A DNA stretch of 64,000 nt. Source: Xylophilus sp. GOD-11R. Lineage in GTDB: Bacteria; Pseudomonadota; Gammaproteobacteria; Burkholderiales; Burkholderiaceae_C. A program made the translations under genes and the position numbers. The stretch covers positions 3,224,001 to 3,288,000 of the forward strand of contig NZ_CP137854.1 of NCBI RefSeq assembly GCF_033546935.1, in the 5' to 3' direction. Below are positions 1 through 8,905 of the stretch, in pieces (position 1 is the stretch's first letter; each line of letters starts with the position of its first letter). The notes below the pieces were generated by a model, which was not told the DNA's origin, ran no database searches, and saw nothing but the letters and a program-made list of their open reading frames with translations.

Positions 1-1011
1 CTTGGTCTCCAGGCGCTGGGCCAGCAGGTTCTCACCGGTGATCGGCTTGCCCTTCTTCTGCAGCTCCACCGACAGCAGCGCGAACAGGCGCACCGAGTTG
101 TAGAAGTTGGCGGCGTAGATGGTCGGCTGCTTGCCCGGGTACTTGGCGCGGAACGACTCCACGAAGCGGCGGGTGACCGGGTCCGGCGAATCCCAGTTGA
201 CGTGCTGGGTGGTGTAGAGCGCGCCCTTGGATTCGGGCAGGGCTTCGAGCTCCGGCAGCACGAAGGTCGAGAAGCTGGCGAGCTGCTGGGTCACGCCGTT
301 GTCGCGCAGCTGCTTGACGATCTGCACCTGCTGCGCGCCCCACGAGGCGATGTAGATCGCATCGGGCCTGGCCTCGCGCACCTTGGCCGCGATGCCGCTG
401 AACTGCTGCAGGCTCGCCGGTATCGACAGCGCCGCCACCAGCTCGCCACCGGCGGCCGGCAGGGTGCTCTCCATCTCCTTGAGCACCGCCTGGCCGACCG
501 TCTCGTCGACGTAGATCAGCACGAAGCGCTTGGCCTTGCGCTCCTTGATCAGGTAGGGAAGCATGGCCTTCACGTCGAAGCTGATCAGCGGCAGCACGTT
601 CCAGAAGAACGGCCCCTGCTCGGCCAGCTCCGGCGCCACGCCCGAACCGTTGAGGATGGGCGTCTTGCTGCGCGCGGCGATGGGCGCGGTGGCCTTGAGC
701 ACGCCGGTGAAGGACGACAGCACGTAAGGCACCTTGTCGACGTTGACCAGCTTGTTCATGCCGATCACCCCGCGCTGCGGCGTGCCCTGGCTGTCTTCGT
801 AGACGATGGACAGCTTGCCCGGCAGCATCTTGTCGGCGTTGATATGGTCCACCGCCAGGTTGCTGCCGGTCATGAAGACGTCGCCGTACGAGCCCTGGGG
901 CCCGCTGAGCGGAAAGTTGGCGCCGATGCGGATGTCCTGCGCCTGGGCCGAAAGGCAGGCGAGGGCCGTGGCCGCGCACGCGATGGCGCGCAGGATGGAC
1001 CGGGTTGTCAT
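1..1011 (-). CDS. ABC-type branched-chain amino acid/amide substrate-binding protein, C-terminus cut by window edge
   Basis: Periplasmic solute-binding protein of the type I (LivJ/Leu-Ile-Val-like) fold; 337 codons are visible and the frame is still open at the left edge. The N-terminus is a classical Sec signal ending near ACLSAQAQD, followed by IRIGANFPLSGPQGSYG, typical of the family. It would deliver a small acid or amide to an ABC permease not in this window. The ATG lies 84 bp downstream of the flavin reductase stop on the same strand, so both are probably one operon, placing the uptake step beside the divergent CoA/monooxygenase catabolic genes. The substrate cannot be read from the sequence. 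Confidence 0.85.
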   Translation of the reverse strand, partial: MTTRSILRAIACAATALACLSAQAQDIRIGANFPLSGPQGSYGDVFMTGSNLAVDHINADKMLPGKLSIVYEDSQGTPQRGVIGMNKLVNVDKVPYVLSSFTGVLKATAPIAARSKTPILNGSGVAPELAEQGPFFWNVLPLISFDVKAMLPYLIKERKAKRFVLIYVDETVGQAVLKEMESTLPAAGGELVAALSIPASLQQFSGIAAKVREARPDAIYIASWGAQQVQIVKQLRDNGVTQQLASFSTFVLPELEALPESKGALYTTQHVNWDSPDPVTRRFVESFRAKYPGKQPTIYAANFYNSVRLFALLSVELQKKGKPITGENLLAQRLETK

Positions 1012-1094
1012 GGTGTTTGTCTCCTTCGTGAAAAACCGGGGACGGCCGCCCGGCCCGCGCCTCTGACCGGGCGCGTGGCGGGCGGCCGGGCCGC

Positions 1095-2066
1095 TCAGGC
1101 CGGGCTCAGTTCGGCCTGGGCGCGCGAGGCGGCCACCAGCGCGAAGTAGCGCGCCATGGCGTCGGCGGCCGCGTCGGGGTCGCGTGCCTTCATGCCTTCG
1201 AGCACCCGCCAACGCAGCGGGGTGAGCGCCGGCAGGTAGATGGCGTGCGCCTGCGCATGCGCCACCTGGTGCGACACGGTGTGCTCCAGCATGGTGGTGA
1301 GCGACTGCGCCACCACCGTCAGCATGTCGTTGTGCGCGGCGGCGGTGAGCTGCTTGAAGAACACGATGGCCGCCTCGGCGCGGTGCACCATGTCGCCTTC
1401 CTCGGCATGACGATCCAGCACCCGCAGGTTCTGTTCGATGGCGTCGAAGTCCTCCTGCCGCGCCGCCACCGCCGCCAGCCGCACCAGGCTGCCCAGCACC
1501 GCGGCGCGGGCCTGGATCAGGTCGCGCTCGGCCGCGTTGTCCTTCAGGGCCAAAGCGCGCAGCGATTGCGCCAGCATCATGTAGGCGCCCTTGTAGAAGA
1601 CCAGCGCGTCTTCCGGGCTGCTCTGCTCGAAGGCTTCCACCTGGCCGATGAAGACCACGTGGTCGCCGGCTTCGTGGCGCGCATACACGCTGCACTGGAA
1701 GTTGGCGATGCAGTCGTCGAGCACCGGCGTGCCGCCCCAGCCCCGGCTGGTGGCCACGCCGTCGAACTTCTCGGCCATGCTCTTGCTGCTGCTGGCGAAG
1801 CGCCCGGAAATATCGTCCTGCCGGTGCGACAGCACGTTGATCGCGAACTGCTCCGTTTTGCGGAAGATGTCGATCGACTTGCTGTTGTTGCGCAGGCTCC
1901 AGAGCACCAGCGGCGGCTCCAGCGAAACCGAGCTGAAGGAGTTACAGGTCAGCCCGACCGGCTGGCCCTGGGCGTCGGTGGTGGTGATGACCGCGACCCC
2001 CGTGGGGAAGCATCCGAGGGCGTGGCGGAAGCTGCGGGCGTTCGCGTCGGGTGGTGTCTGGCTCAT
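1095..2066 (-). CDS. Flavin reductase fused to a C-terminal FCD-like helical domain
   Basis: 323 residues. Residues about 10-165 are a short-chain FMN-dependent flavin:NADH reductase (HpaC/DIM6-NTAB type; FPTGVAVITT, then GLTCNSFSSVSLEPPLV), which would supply reduced FMN to the two-component monooxygenase encoded divergently at 3997. Residues about 175-315 are all-helical and resemble the FCD ligand-binding domain of FadR-type GntR regulators, but no winged helix is present. The ATG at 2066 is chosen because it begins MSQTPPDAN just before the conserved domain; in-frame codons further upstream would add 37 poorly conserved residues. The FCD part may sense the pathway substrate; this is inference. 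Confidence 0.85.
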   Translation of the reverse strand: MSQTPPDANARSFRHALGCFPTGVAVITTTDAQGQPVGLTCNSFSSVSLEPPLVLWSLRNNSKSIDIFRKTEQFAINVLSHRQDDISGRFASSSKSMAEKFDGVATSRGWGGTPVLDDCIANFQCSVYARHEAGDHVVFIGQVEAFEQSSPEDALVFYKGAYMMLAQSLRALALKDNAAERDLIQARAAVLGSLVRLAAVAARQEDFDAIEQNLRVLDRHAEEGDMVHRAEAAIVFFKQLTAAAHNDMLTVVAQSLTTMLEHTVSHQVAHAQAHAIYLPALTPLRWRVLEGMKARDPDAAADAMARYFALVAASRAQAELSPA

Positions 2067-2143
2067 GGCTGATGTCTCCTGTCGTCGCCCGGTGGGGGCT
2101 GTTTGGCCGGCAGTGTGGAGAGCCGCTCGCGCTCGTGCAATGC

Positions 2144-2196
2144 ATAACAGGTATCGCGCCGACGAGGCCGGCGGCACGGGCGCTCATACCTGTTAT
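2144..2196. promoter_or_regulatory. Perfect 11-bp inverted repeat in the divergent promoter region (candidate operator)
   Basis: ATAACAGGTAT (2144-2154) and ATACCTGTTAT (2186-2196) are exact reverse complements. Their centres are 42 bp apart, about four helical turns, between the flavin reductase (start 2066, minus) and the AtuA-like gene (start 2264, plus). A near copy, ATACCTGATAT, occurs at 8902-8912. The arrangement suits a dimeric regulator controlling both directions. The regulator is unknown. Confidence 0.6.
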
Positions 2197-2263
2197 TCGT
2201 TGTCGAGCGGCCGAGGCCCGACGGATAGTCGGTGCTCCTGCTGAACCACAAGAGCTTCAAGCC

Positions 2264-3664
2264 ATGAACGCAACCAGAGACAAGACATCACCCCCGGAGG
2301 CCCGGCTGCTGGCGGTCACCTCCATCCTGGGATACGGCTTTCCCGAAGACGCGCTGCGGCGCGGCATGGATGCCGATCCCCACATGATCGGTGCCGACGC
2401 CGGCAGCACCGACCCCGGCCCCTACTACCTCGGCGCCGGCATCCCCTTCTGCTCGCGCCTGGCCCTCAAGCGCGATACCCGCCTGATGCTGCTGGCCGCC
2501 GTGCCGCGCGGCATTCCGGTGGTCATCAGCACCTGCGGCGGTGCCGGCGGCGAGCCGCACCTGCAGATGATGGCCGAGCTGGTGCGCGAGATCGCCCGGG
2601 AAGAGAAGCTCGACTTCAAGCTCGCGCTGATCCATGCCGAGCAGGACAAGGCCTTCCTGAAGAAGCAGCTGGCCGCAGGCAAGGTGAAACCCGCCTCCAG
2701 GCGGCCGCCGCTCACCGTCGAGCAGATCGACGGCGCCGAGCGCATCGTCGGCCTGATGGGGCCGGAGCCCTTCGTCCGCGCGATGGATTCAGGCGCCCAG
2801 GTGATCCTGGCCGGCCGCGCCACCGACCCATCGATTTGGGCTGCCGGTGCCGCCCGCGCCGGCCTGCCGCCGGAGATGGGCTGGTATGCCGGCAAGATGC
2901 TCGAATGCGGCGCCGAACCCGCCGCCCCCAAACGCGACGGTTGCCTGCTGGCCCGCGTCTACACCGACTACATCGACCTGGAGCCGACCAACCCGGAGCA
3001 GTCGTGCACCAAGCTGTCGGTGGCCAATTTCGCGCTGCACGAGAACCCCAGCGCCATCCACCACTACGAGCCCGGCGGCATGCTCGACACCGAGGGTTGC
3101 ACCTTCGAGCAGCTCACCGACCGCATCGTGCGGGTGCGCGGCATGAAGTGGCACCAGGCCGACGTCTACACCGTCAAGATGGAAGGCGTGCAGCGCGTGG
3201 GCTTCCGCGCCATCTCCATGCTGGCTACCCGCGACCCGGTACTGATCGCGGGCATCGACGACTACCTGCAGCGGGTGCGCGCCATCGTCGCCGAGAAGAG
3301 CCACAACTTCGGCGTGCCAGAGGACGGCTACAAGCTCTCGATCCGCGCCTATGGCCTCAACGGCGTGATGGGCGAGCGCGAGCCGCGCACCACCACCCAG
3401 GCGCACGAGCTGAGCTTCATCCTCGAAGTGCTGGCGCCCACGCAGGAAGTGGCCAACGCGGTGGTCGCCATCGCCCGCACCACCACGCTGCATGCGGACT
3501 TTCCGGGGCGCATGTGCAAGGAGGGAAACATGGGCATTCCCTTCTCGCCGGCCGACGTGGAACTGGGCGCGAGCTACGAGTTCACCGTCTATCACATCGT
3601 GGACGCCGACGACCCGTACCACCTCTTCCCCATCGAATACGCCGACGTGAAAGGCCAATCATGA
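2264..3664 (+). CDS. AtuA-like (acyclic terpene utilisation / DUF1446) family protein
   Basis: 466 residues beginning MNATRDKTSP. It matches the AtuA/DUF1446 family by GADAGSTDPGPYYLG near residue 45, the STCGGAGGEPH segment near residue 85 and long conserved blocks to the C-terminus. The biochemical role of the family is not firmly established; members occur in acyl-CoA catabolic operons, including acyclic terpene use in Pseudomonas. The stop overlaps the next ATG (ATGA), indicating translational coupling to the DUF4387 gene, a usual partner. The frame is open upstream, but the ATG at 2264 is chosen because conserved sequence starts shortly after it. Confidence 0.85.
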   Translation: MNATRDKTSPPEARLLAVTSILGYGFPEDALRRGMDADPHMIGADAGSTDPGPYYLGAGIPFCSRLALKRDTRLMLLAAVPRGIPVVISTCGGAGGEPHLQMMAELVREIAREEKLDFKLALIHAEQDKAFLKKQLAAGKVKPASRRPPLTVEQIDGAERIVGLMGPEPFVRAMDSGAQVILAGRATDPSIWAAGAARAGLPPEMGWYAGKMLECGAEPAAPKRDGCLLARVYTDYIDLEPTNPEQSCTKLSVANFALHENPSAIHHYEPGGMLDTEGCTFEQLTDRIVRVRGMKWHQADVYTVKMEGVQRVGFRAISMLATRDPVLIAGIDDYLQRVRAIVAEKSHNFGVPEDGYKLSIRAYGLNGVMGEREPRTTTQAHELSFILEVLAPTQEVANAVVAIARTTTLHADFPGRMCKEGNMGIPFSPADVELGASYEFTVYHIVDADDPYHLFPIEYADVKGQS

Positions 3665-3972
3665 CCGTCATCCGTGAACTCGCCAGCGTCTGCAAGAGCA
3701 AGAACGCCGGCCCCTTCGAAGTGACCATCGACGTGATCTTCAGCTCCGACGAGCTGTTCGAGCGGGTGCTGTCCACCGGCATCCTGAGCGCGGCGCTGTT
3801 CGCAAAGCTCTACAAGGTCGAGGAATCGCAGGTGCTCTTCATGCCCTACCCGCCGGCGCGGGCCTTCAAGGCCACCCTGCCCCGGCTGATCCCGGCCGGC
3901 GCCTTCGACGACCGCGACGTGTACGGCGCGCAGCAGCACGCGCCGATTCTCGAAGTCGACATTCCGGACTGA
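3661..3972 (+). CDS. DUF4387 family protein
   Basis: 103 residues, full length for this small family (MTVIRELASVCKSKNAGPF...). It overlaps the AtuA-like gene by 4 bp. DUF4387 proteins are commonly encoded directly after AtuA/DUF1446 proteins and probably form a complex or second subunit with them; no catalytic residues are assigned. No signal peptide, so cytoplasmic. Confidence 0.8.
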   Translation: MTVIRELASVCKSKNAGPFEVTIDVIFSSDELFERVLSTGILSAALFAKLYKVEESQVLFMPYPPARAFKATLPRLIPAGAFDDRDVYGAQQHAPILEVDIPD

Positions 3973-3996
3973 CCGCACCACGAGGAGACAAGAACA

Positions 3997-5397
3997 ATGG
4001 CAAACGAACGAAAGATGAGCCTGATCGGCTTCATGCAGGCACAGAACTGCTCCACCTACCCGGGCAGCTGGCGCCATGTGGCCAGCGACCCCGGCTACCT
4101 CACGCCGGAGTATTACCAGAGCATCGCCCGCACGCTGGAGGCGGGCAAGTTCGACATGGCCTTCTTCGACGACCGGCTGGCCATGCCCGACCTCTATTCG
4201 GCCGACCATGCGCAGACCGTGGCGGCCGGGGTGCGCGCGGTCAAGCTCGATCCGCTGGTGGTGTTGTCGGCGATGGCCGCCGTCACCACCCACCTGGGCC
4301 TGGGCGCGACCTACTCCACCACCTACTACGAGCCCTACCACGTGGCCCGCACCTTCGCCACCTTCGACCTGATGAGCAAGGGCCGCGCCGCCTGGAACGT
4401 GGTGACCTCGCTCAACGACTCCGAAGCGGCCAACTTCGGCAAGGAGGAGCACCTGGAGCACGACCTGCGCTACGACCGCGCCGACGAGTTCCTGGAAACC
4501 ACCCTGGGCCACTGGGACACCTGGGAAGAAGGCGCCATCGTCAACGACAAGGACACCGGCCAGTTCGCCCATGCCGACAAGGTCAAGCGCCTGGACCACA
4601 AGGGCCAGTTCTTCAACTCGCGCGGCCCCTTCACCGTGCCCCGCTCGCCGCAGGGCCAGCCGGTGCTGATCCAGGCCGGACAGAGCGGCCGGGGCCGGGC
4701 ATTCGCGGCGCGCTGGGGCGAGCTGCTGTTCGTGGTCTATCCCAACCTGGGGCTGGCCAAGAAGCAGTACGCCGAGATGAAGGCCGCCATCGCCGCCTCG
4801 GGCCGCGACCCGGAGAAGGTGCGCATCGCCACCGCCTGCCACGTGGTGGTCGGCGAGACCGACGAGATCGCCCAGCAGAAGTTCGACTACATGGACGCGC
4901 TGGCCGAGCCGATCGACGGCCTCACGCTGATCTGCGAGGTGCTTAACACCGATTTCTCCACCCGCGACATCGACGCGCCCTTCACCGACGAGGAAATGGC
5001 CGCCATCTCCGGTTGGCAGACTTTCCGCGACCGGGTCGTCACCCTGTCGGGCAAGAAGAACCCGTCGGTGCGCGACTTCGTGGAGTTCTCCAAGCGCGCC
5101 CGGCTGCGCGAGTTCAACGTGTTCATCGGCTCGCCGAAGAAGGTCGCCGACGAGATGGAGCAGTGGTTCCGCGAAGGCGGCTGCGACGGCTTCGTACTCT
5201 CGCCCACCCACATGCCCGGCAGCTACGAGGACTTCGTGCGCATGGTGGTGCCCGAGCTGCAAAAGCGCGGCCTGGTGCGCACCGAATACGAGAGCAATAC
5301 GCTGCGCGGCAACCTCGGCCTGGAAGCGCCCAAGGCCGGCGACTGGAAGCAGCAGAGCGGCCCCGATTCGCTTGCAGCCTCGATCAAAGGCACTTAG
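3997..5397 (+). CDS. FMN-dependent monooxygenase of the NtaA/SnaA/DszA (luciferase-like) family
   Basis: 466 residues, normal for the NtaA/SnaA/DszA branch of bacterial luciferase-like monooxygenases. Family hallmarks are KMSLIGFMQAQNCSTYPGSW at the N-terminus, ARTFATFDLMSKGRAAWNVVTS around residue 110-130 and RSPQGQPVLIQAGQSGRG near 215. These enzymes use FMNH2 delivered by a separate flavin reductase, matching the divergent reductase at 1095-2066. GAGGAGAC precedes the ATG. It is the third gene of the plus-strand catabolic operon; the substrate is unknown. Confidence 0.88.
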   Translation: MANERKMSLIGFMQAQNCSTYPGSWRHVASDPGYLTPEYYQSIARTLEAGKFDMAFFDDRLAMPDLYSADHAQTVAAGVRAVKLDPLVVLSAMAAVTTHLGLGATYSTTYYEPYHVARTFATFDLMSKGRAAWNVVTSLNDSEAANFGKEEHLEHDLRYDRADEFLETTLGHWDTWEEGAIVNDKDTGQFAHADKVKRLDHKGQFFNSRGPFTVPRSPQGQPVLIQAGQSGRGRAFAARWGELLFVVYPNLGLAKKQYAEMKAAIAASGRDPEKVRIATACHVVVGETDEIAQQKFDYMDALAEPIDGLTLICEVLNTDFSTRDIDAPFTDEEMAAISGWQTFRDRVVTLSGKKNPSVRDFVEFSKRARLREFNVFIGSPKKVADEMEQWFREGGCDGFVLSPTHMPGSYEDFVRMVVPELQKRGLVRTEYESNTLRGNLGLEAPKAGDWKQQSGPDSLAASIKGT

Positions 5398-5429
5398 CCT
5401 TTCCCGGACATCAACAGGAGACAAGACAG

Positions 5430-6386
5430 ATGACCGAGATCGAGAAACTGACCGGCGGCCGGCCGGTCGCCATCGTCGGCGCCGGGCTGGTGGGCGCGGG
5501 CTGGGCGGTGGTCTATGCGCGCGCGGGGCTGCGGGTGAAGGTGTTCGACACCAACCCGGAGATCACCGCCAAGGCGATCCCGCTGATCCGCAGCCAGCTC
5601 GTCGGCCTGCACCGGCACGGCCTCGTACAGGAGGACCCGGCGACCATCGTCGCGCGGGTCAGCACGGTCGACACGCTGGCCGAGGCGGTCGAGGGCGTGG
5701 CCTACGTGCAGGAGTCGGTGCTGGAGCGGGTGGACGTGAAGCGCGGCCTGATGGAGCAGCTCGACGCCCTCGCCGGGCCGGACCTGATCGTCGGCAGCTC
5801 CACCTCGGGCATCCCGGGCTCGGCCTTCGCGCTGGGCCTGGGGCTGTCGCCCCGGGTGCTGATCGTGCATCCGGTCAATCCGCCCTACCTGGTGCCGGTG
5901 GTGGAGCTGGTGCCCTCGCCCGAGACCTCGCAGCAGACCCTGGCCTTCGCCGACCGGCTGATGCAGGCGGTCGGCCAGACCGTGGTGCACGTGCGCAAGG
6001 AGGTCGAGGGCTTCGTGCTCAACCGTCTGCAGGCCGTGCTGCTGCGCGAGGCCTGGGCGCTGGTCGAGGAAGGCGTGGCCAGCTGCGAAGACGTCGACAA
6101 GACGGTGCGCGACGGCCTGGGCTGGCGCTGGTCGTTCATGGGCCCCTTCGAGACCATCGACCTCAACGCCCCCGGCGGCGTGGCCGACTATGCGCAGCGC
6201 CTGGGCGGGCTCTACCAGCGCATCGCCGACTCGCGCCGCCACGAGCAGCCCTGGGGCCAGCCGCTGATCGGCCAGGTGGAAGCCGAGCGGCGGGAGTACC
6301 TGTCGCAGGCGGATCTGGAGTCGCGGCGGGCGTGGCGGGACGAGCGGCTGATGGCCTTCGCGGCGGCGCGAAAGCACCCGATATGA
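5430..6386 (+). CDS. 3-hydroxyacyl-CoA dehydrogenase family protein (lambda-crystallin/carnitine dehydrogenase-like)
   Basis: 318 residues. The N-terminal Rossmann fold has VAIVGAGLVGAGWA, followed by an acidic residue after the second strand (KVFDTNP). The catalytic His lies in the HPVNPPYLVP motif and the helical C-terminal 3HCDH domain begins near NRLQAVLLREAW. It oxidises a 3-hydroxyacyl-CoA or similar hydroxy acid with NAD(+). The ATG is preceded by AGGAGACAAGACAG. It is the last gene of the AtuA/DUF4387/monooxygenase operon and probably catalyses a late oxidation in that pathway. Confidence 0.88.
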   Translation: MTEIEKLTGGRPVAIVGAGLVGAGWAVVYARAGLRVKVFDTNPEITAKAIPLIRSQLVGLHRHGLVQEDPATIVARVSTVDTLAEAVEGVAYVQESVLERVDVKRGLMEQLDALAGPDLIVGSSTSGIPGSAFALGLGLSPRVLIVHPVNPPYLVPVVELVPSPETSQQTLAFADRLMQAVGQTVVHVRKEVEGFVLNRLQAVLLREAWALVEEGVASCEDVDKTVRDGLGWRWSFMGPFETIDLNAPGGVADYAQRLGGLYQRIADSRRHEQPWGQPLIGQVEAERREYLSQADLESRRAWRDERLMAFAAARKHPI

Positions 6387-6502
6387 CAAGGCGACTTCAC
6401 TGAGGCGCCTCCCCCGGCCGTCTGGCGCAGTCGGGCAATGACCCGGCTTCGATTATTTCGTTTTTTTCGTTTTTATTTACAATGGCTCATTCAGGAGAAT
6501 GT

Positions 6503-7150
6503 ATGAGCCGCACCAGAGTCTCGAGCGAAAAAAAAGTCGTCGCCGGTCAGCCCGCAAGCCAGCGTCCCGCAATTGACCCAATCCAGCCGCTGGCCGATGC
6601 CGTCGCCCGCGGCATCCAGGAAAACCTTCTCGAGATCGGTTCTTCCTCGTCGGCATTCAGCAAGATGGGAGGTCGTCTCAGCGTCTTGATTGCCAAGGTG
6701 CTCCAGGAGTCTCTGACGCAGGATTCCGCCGGGGGCAAGGCATTGCGCATGGCTTTGATCACCAAGCTGGCAGGCGCCGAAATGTCGCCGGTCCGGCAGC
6801 CCGTGCCTGCGCAGGCCAGCAGGGAATCCCCGGACCTTCTCTCCACGGCACAGGCCGCGGCGATTTTGGGGATGAGCCGGCCGTACATCACGATGCTTTG
6901 CGATTCAGGCAAGTTGGGGCCGATCGAGGTGACCGACGGCGGACACCGGCGTATTCCTCGGGACGGACTGGAGCGGTACAGATTGCAATCGGCGGCGCAG
7001 CACCATGACGCCCCCGGCATGCGTGAGGCGGGCGTGGAAGCCGGCCTTTACGACCACGATGACAGCCACTACACGAATGTGGTGCGAACTCGCCAGAAAC
7101 CCAGGAAGCCTGCAAAGAACTCCATCCCGGATCGAAAAGTCCGGCCGTGA
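6503..7150 (+). CDS. Excisionase-type helix-turn-helix protein, probable antitoxin of the PIN pair
   Basis: 215 residues. Residues 1-110 are poorly characterised and helical. Residues 112-160 form a MerR/Xis-like HTH: DLLSTAQAAAILGMSRPYIT then GGHRRIPRDGL, the binding-domain excisionase signature. AGGAG lies 5 nt before the ATG at 6503; an earlier ATG at 6482 lacks a ribosome site. Its stop overlaps the GTG of the PIN gene, the usual arrangement of a type II antitoxin-toxin operon, in which the HTH protein would autoregulate. Base composition is less GC-rich than the flanking operons, hinting at acquisition. Confidence 0.75.
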   Translation: MSRTRVSSEKKVVAGQPASQRPAIDPIQPLADAVARGIQENLLEIGSSSSAFSKMGGRLSVLIAKVLQESLTQDSAGGKALRMALITKLAGAEMSPVRQPVPAQASRESPDLLSTAQAAAILGMSRPYITMLCDSGKLGPIEVTDGGHRRIPRDGLERYRLQSAAQHHDAPGMREAGVEAGLYDHDDSHYTNVVRTRQKPRKPAKNSIPDRKVRP

Positions 7151-7785
7151 ATCTCGCCGACACTGCGGTGGTGCTGGACACCTGCGTTTTGCTCAAGCCC
7201 CGGATGTCGGACGTCATCATGGACATCCGCGCCGAAAACGTCATGTCGGTTCACTGGACCCTCGGCATCGACGCCGAGTTCCTCAAGAACGCCACCGCCG
7301 TCTTCGGCTTGAGCGCGACGGCGGCTGAGCGCCGGCTCTCCGCCATGAAGCGCCGGTGCCCGGACTGGGAGCTTTTTGCATCGACCCTCGACGCGTCGAT
7401 GGTTCCCGGGCGAGTGGATGAAAAAGATCGCCACGTGGCGGCAGCCGCATTGACACTGCGCCGCAGTGCGGACGAAGACGGCGACGCGTTCGATGTCCTG
7501 CTGGTGACCGATAACGTCAAGGATTTCGCGCCAGGCCGGATGGGTGCCCTGGGCGTGCGGGTCATGACCTCCGGCCAATTTCTCGACGAGGCCTTCGCCG
7601 CCAGGCCCGACGCGGTGGAGCGGGCGCTTGATCGCGCGGTGCGCGACCTCCGTGCGCCCCCCTACTCCCTCGAGGAGCTACTGTTCGCCCTCCAGGAACA
7701 AGGCGCACGCAGCTTGACCCGAGCGATCGCCGACAAGCGCAGGGTGGTGCCCCGGAAGAAGGATCGACGGCCACCGAGTGATTGA
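7147..7785 (+). CDS. PIN-domain protein, probable toxin ribonuclease
   Basis: 212 residues, GTG start overlapping the upstream stop. PIN-type acidic residues are visible: D11 (VVLDTCVLL), D94 (DEKDRHVAAAAL), D122 and D126 (LLVTDNVKDF). These could coordinate Mg for RNA cleavage, as in VapC-like toxins. Residues 140-212 extend beyond the typical PIN core (about 130 residues) and end in a basic tail. Paired with the HTH protein upstream, it forms a candidate toxin-antitoxin module, but toxicity is not demonstrable from sequence. Confidence 0.75.
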   Translation: MNLADTAVVLDTCVLLKPRMSDVIMDIRAENVMSVHWTLGIDAEFLKNATAVFGLSATAAERRLSAMKRRCPDWELFASTLDASMVPGRVDEKDRHVAAAALTLRRSADEDGDAFDVLLVTDNVKDFAPGRMGALGVRVMTSGQFLDEAFAARPDAVERALDRAVRDLRAPPYSLEELLFALQEQGARSLTRAIADKRRVVPRKKDRRPPSD

Positions 7786-7789
7786 AGGC

Positions 7790-7805
7790 GCACAACGCTT
7801 TGTGC
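7790..7805. terminator. Short hairpin between convergent genes
   Basis: GCACAA-CGCT-TTGTGC forms a 6-bp stem with a 4-nt loop, lying between the PIN gene stop (7785) and the Bug receptor stop (7841). It has no T-run, so it is at best a weak bidirectional terminator. Confidence 0.3.
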
Positions 7806-7840
7806 CTGACCGAACCTTCCCGCCTGGGCGAGCCGCTCAC

Positions 7841-8812
7841 TCACTGCGCCGTCACCTTCGCCTTCTTCACGATGTCCCCCCAGCGCGCCAGGTCGGCCTT
7901 GATCTGGGCGCCGAACTCCTCCGAGGTGTTGCCCACCGGCTCCAGACCGGCGGCGATGTAGCGCTCGCGGTAGCCCGGGCTCTGCACCACTTCGCGGATG
8001 TTGCGCTGCAGCTGGTCGACGATGTCCTTGGGGGTTCCGGCCGGCGCCAGGATGCCGAACCAGGAATTCAGGTCGAAGCCTGGAACGCCCAGTTCGCTGA
8101 AGGTGGGCACGTCCGGCAGCGCAGCCGAGCGCTTGGGCGCCGATACGCCCAGCGCCTTGACCTTGCCGGCCTGCACGAAGGTGACCGCCGTGCCGACCGC
8201 GGTATAGACCATCTTCACGTGGTCGCCCATCACCGCCGTCATCGCCGGTGCGCCGCCGGCATAGGGGATGTGGCGCAGGTCGATGCCGAACTGCAGGTTC
8301 ATCATTTCACCGGCCACGTGCGGCGTGCTGCCGATGCCGGTGGTGGCGTAATCCAGCGTGCCGGGCTTGGCCTTGGCGAGCGCGATCAACTCCTTGACAT
8401 TCTTGGCCGGCAGGTCGTTGTTGGCCACCAGGAGCAGCGTGGAGTCGTCGATCTTGCTGACCGGAACGAAGTCCTTGAGCGTGTCGAAGCCGACATTGGG
8501 ATAGACCCATGGATTGATGGTCAACGTGCCGTCGTAGCCCAGCAGCAAGGTGTAGCCGTCGGGAGCCGCCTTGGCCACCATGCGGGTGCCGATGTTGCCG
8601 GCCGCGCCCGGATGGTTCTCGATCACGATGGTGTATTTGAAGCGCTGGGTGAGCCCGTCGGCCAGCCAGCGGGCCGAGAGGTCCGAGGCGCCGCCGGCGG
8701 CGTAGGGCACGATCAGCTTGATCGGCTTGCTCGGATAGGCCGGGGCCTGCGCACCGGCGATTCCGGCGGTCACCAGCAGCGCGGCGGCGCACGCGGTCTT
8801 GAGGAAATTCAT
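7841..8812 (-). CDS. Tripartite tricarboxylate transporter substrate-binding protein (Bug family)
   Basis: 323 residues. Sec signal peptide cleaved after GIAGAQA, then YPSKPIKLIVPYAAGG, the invariant N-terminal strand of Bug receptors, and a PGAAGNIGT loop that contacts the ligand carboxylate. These periplasmic proteins bind carboxylates and hand them to a TctAB permease, which is not in this window. The gene follows lacI on the same strand with a 121-bp gap that contains its own inverted repeat, so it may be transcribed from its own promoter. Confidence 0.92.
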   Translation of the reverse strand: MNFLKTACAAALLVTAGIAGAQAPAYPSKPIKLIVPYAAGGASDLSARWLADGLTQRFKYTIVIENHPGAAGNIGTRMVAKAAPDGYTLLLGYDGTLTINPWVYPNVGFDTLKDFVPVSKIDDSTLLLVANNDLPAKNVKELIALAKAKPGTLDYATTGIGSTPHVAGEMMNLQFGIDLRHIPYAGGAPAMTAVMGDHVKMVYTAVGTAVTFVQAGKVKALGVSAPKRSAALPDVPTFSELGVPGFDLNSWFGILAPAGTPKDIVDQLQRNIREVVQSPGYRERYIAAGLEPVGNTSEEFGAQIKADLARWGDIVKKAKVTAQ

Positions 8813-8871
8813 GGCTTGTCTCCGTCTTTCTCGTTTGCTCGTTGAGCCGTGCTTCGCACGCGCCCGGGGAA

Positions 8872-8905
8872 GTATCGGCAGGAGCCGTCACCCTCTTTCC
8901 GATAC
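8872..8905. promoter_or_regulatory. Inverted repeat upstream of the Bug receptor gene
   Basis: GTATCGG (8872-8878) and CCGATAC (8899-8905) are exact 7-bp inverted arms with a 20-nt spacer, 60-93 bp before the receptor ATG at 8812. The right arm overlaps ATACCTGATAT (8902-8912), one mismatch from the repeat at 2186-2196. Candidate operator. Confidence 0.4.
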
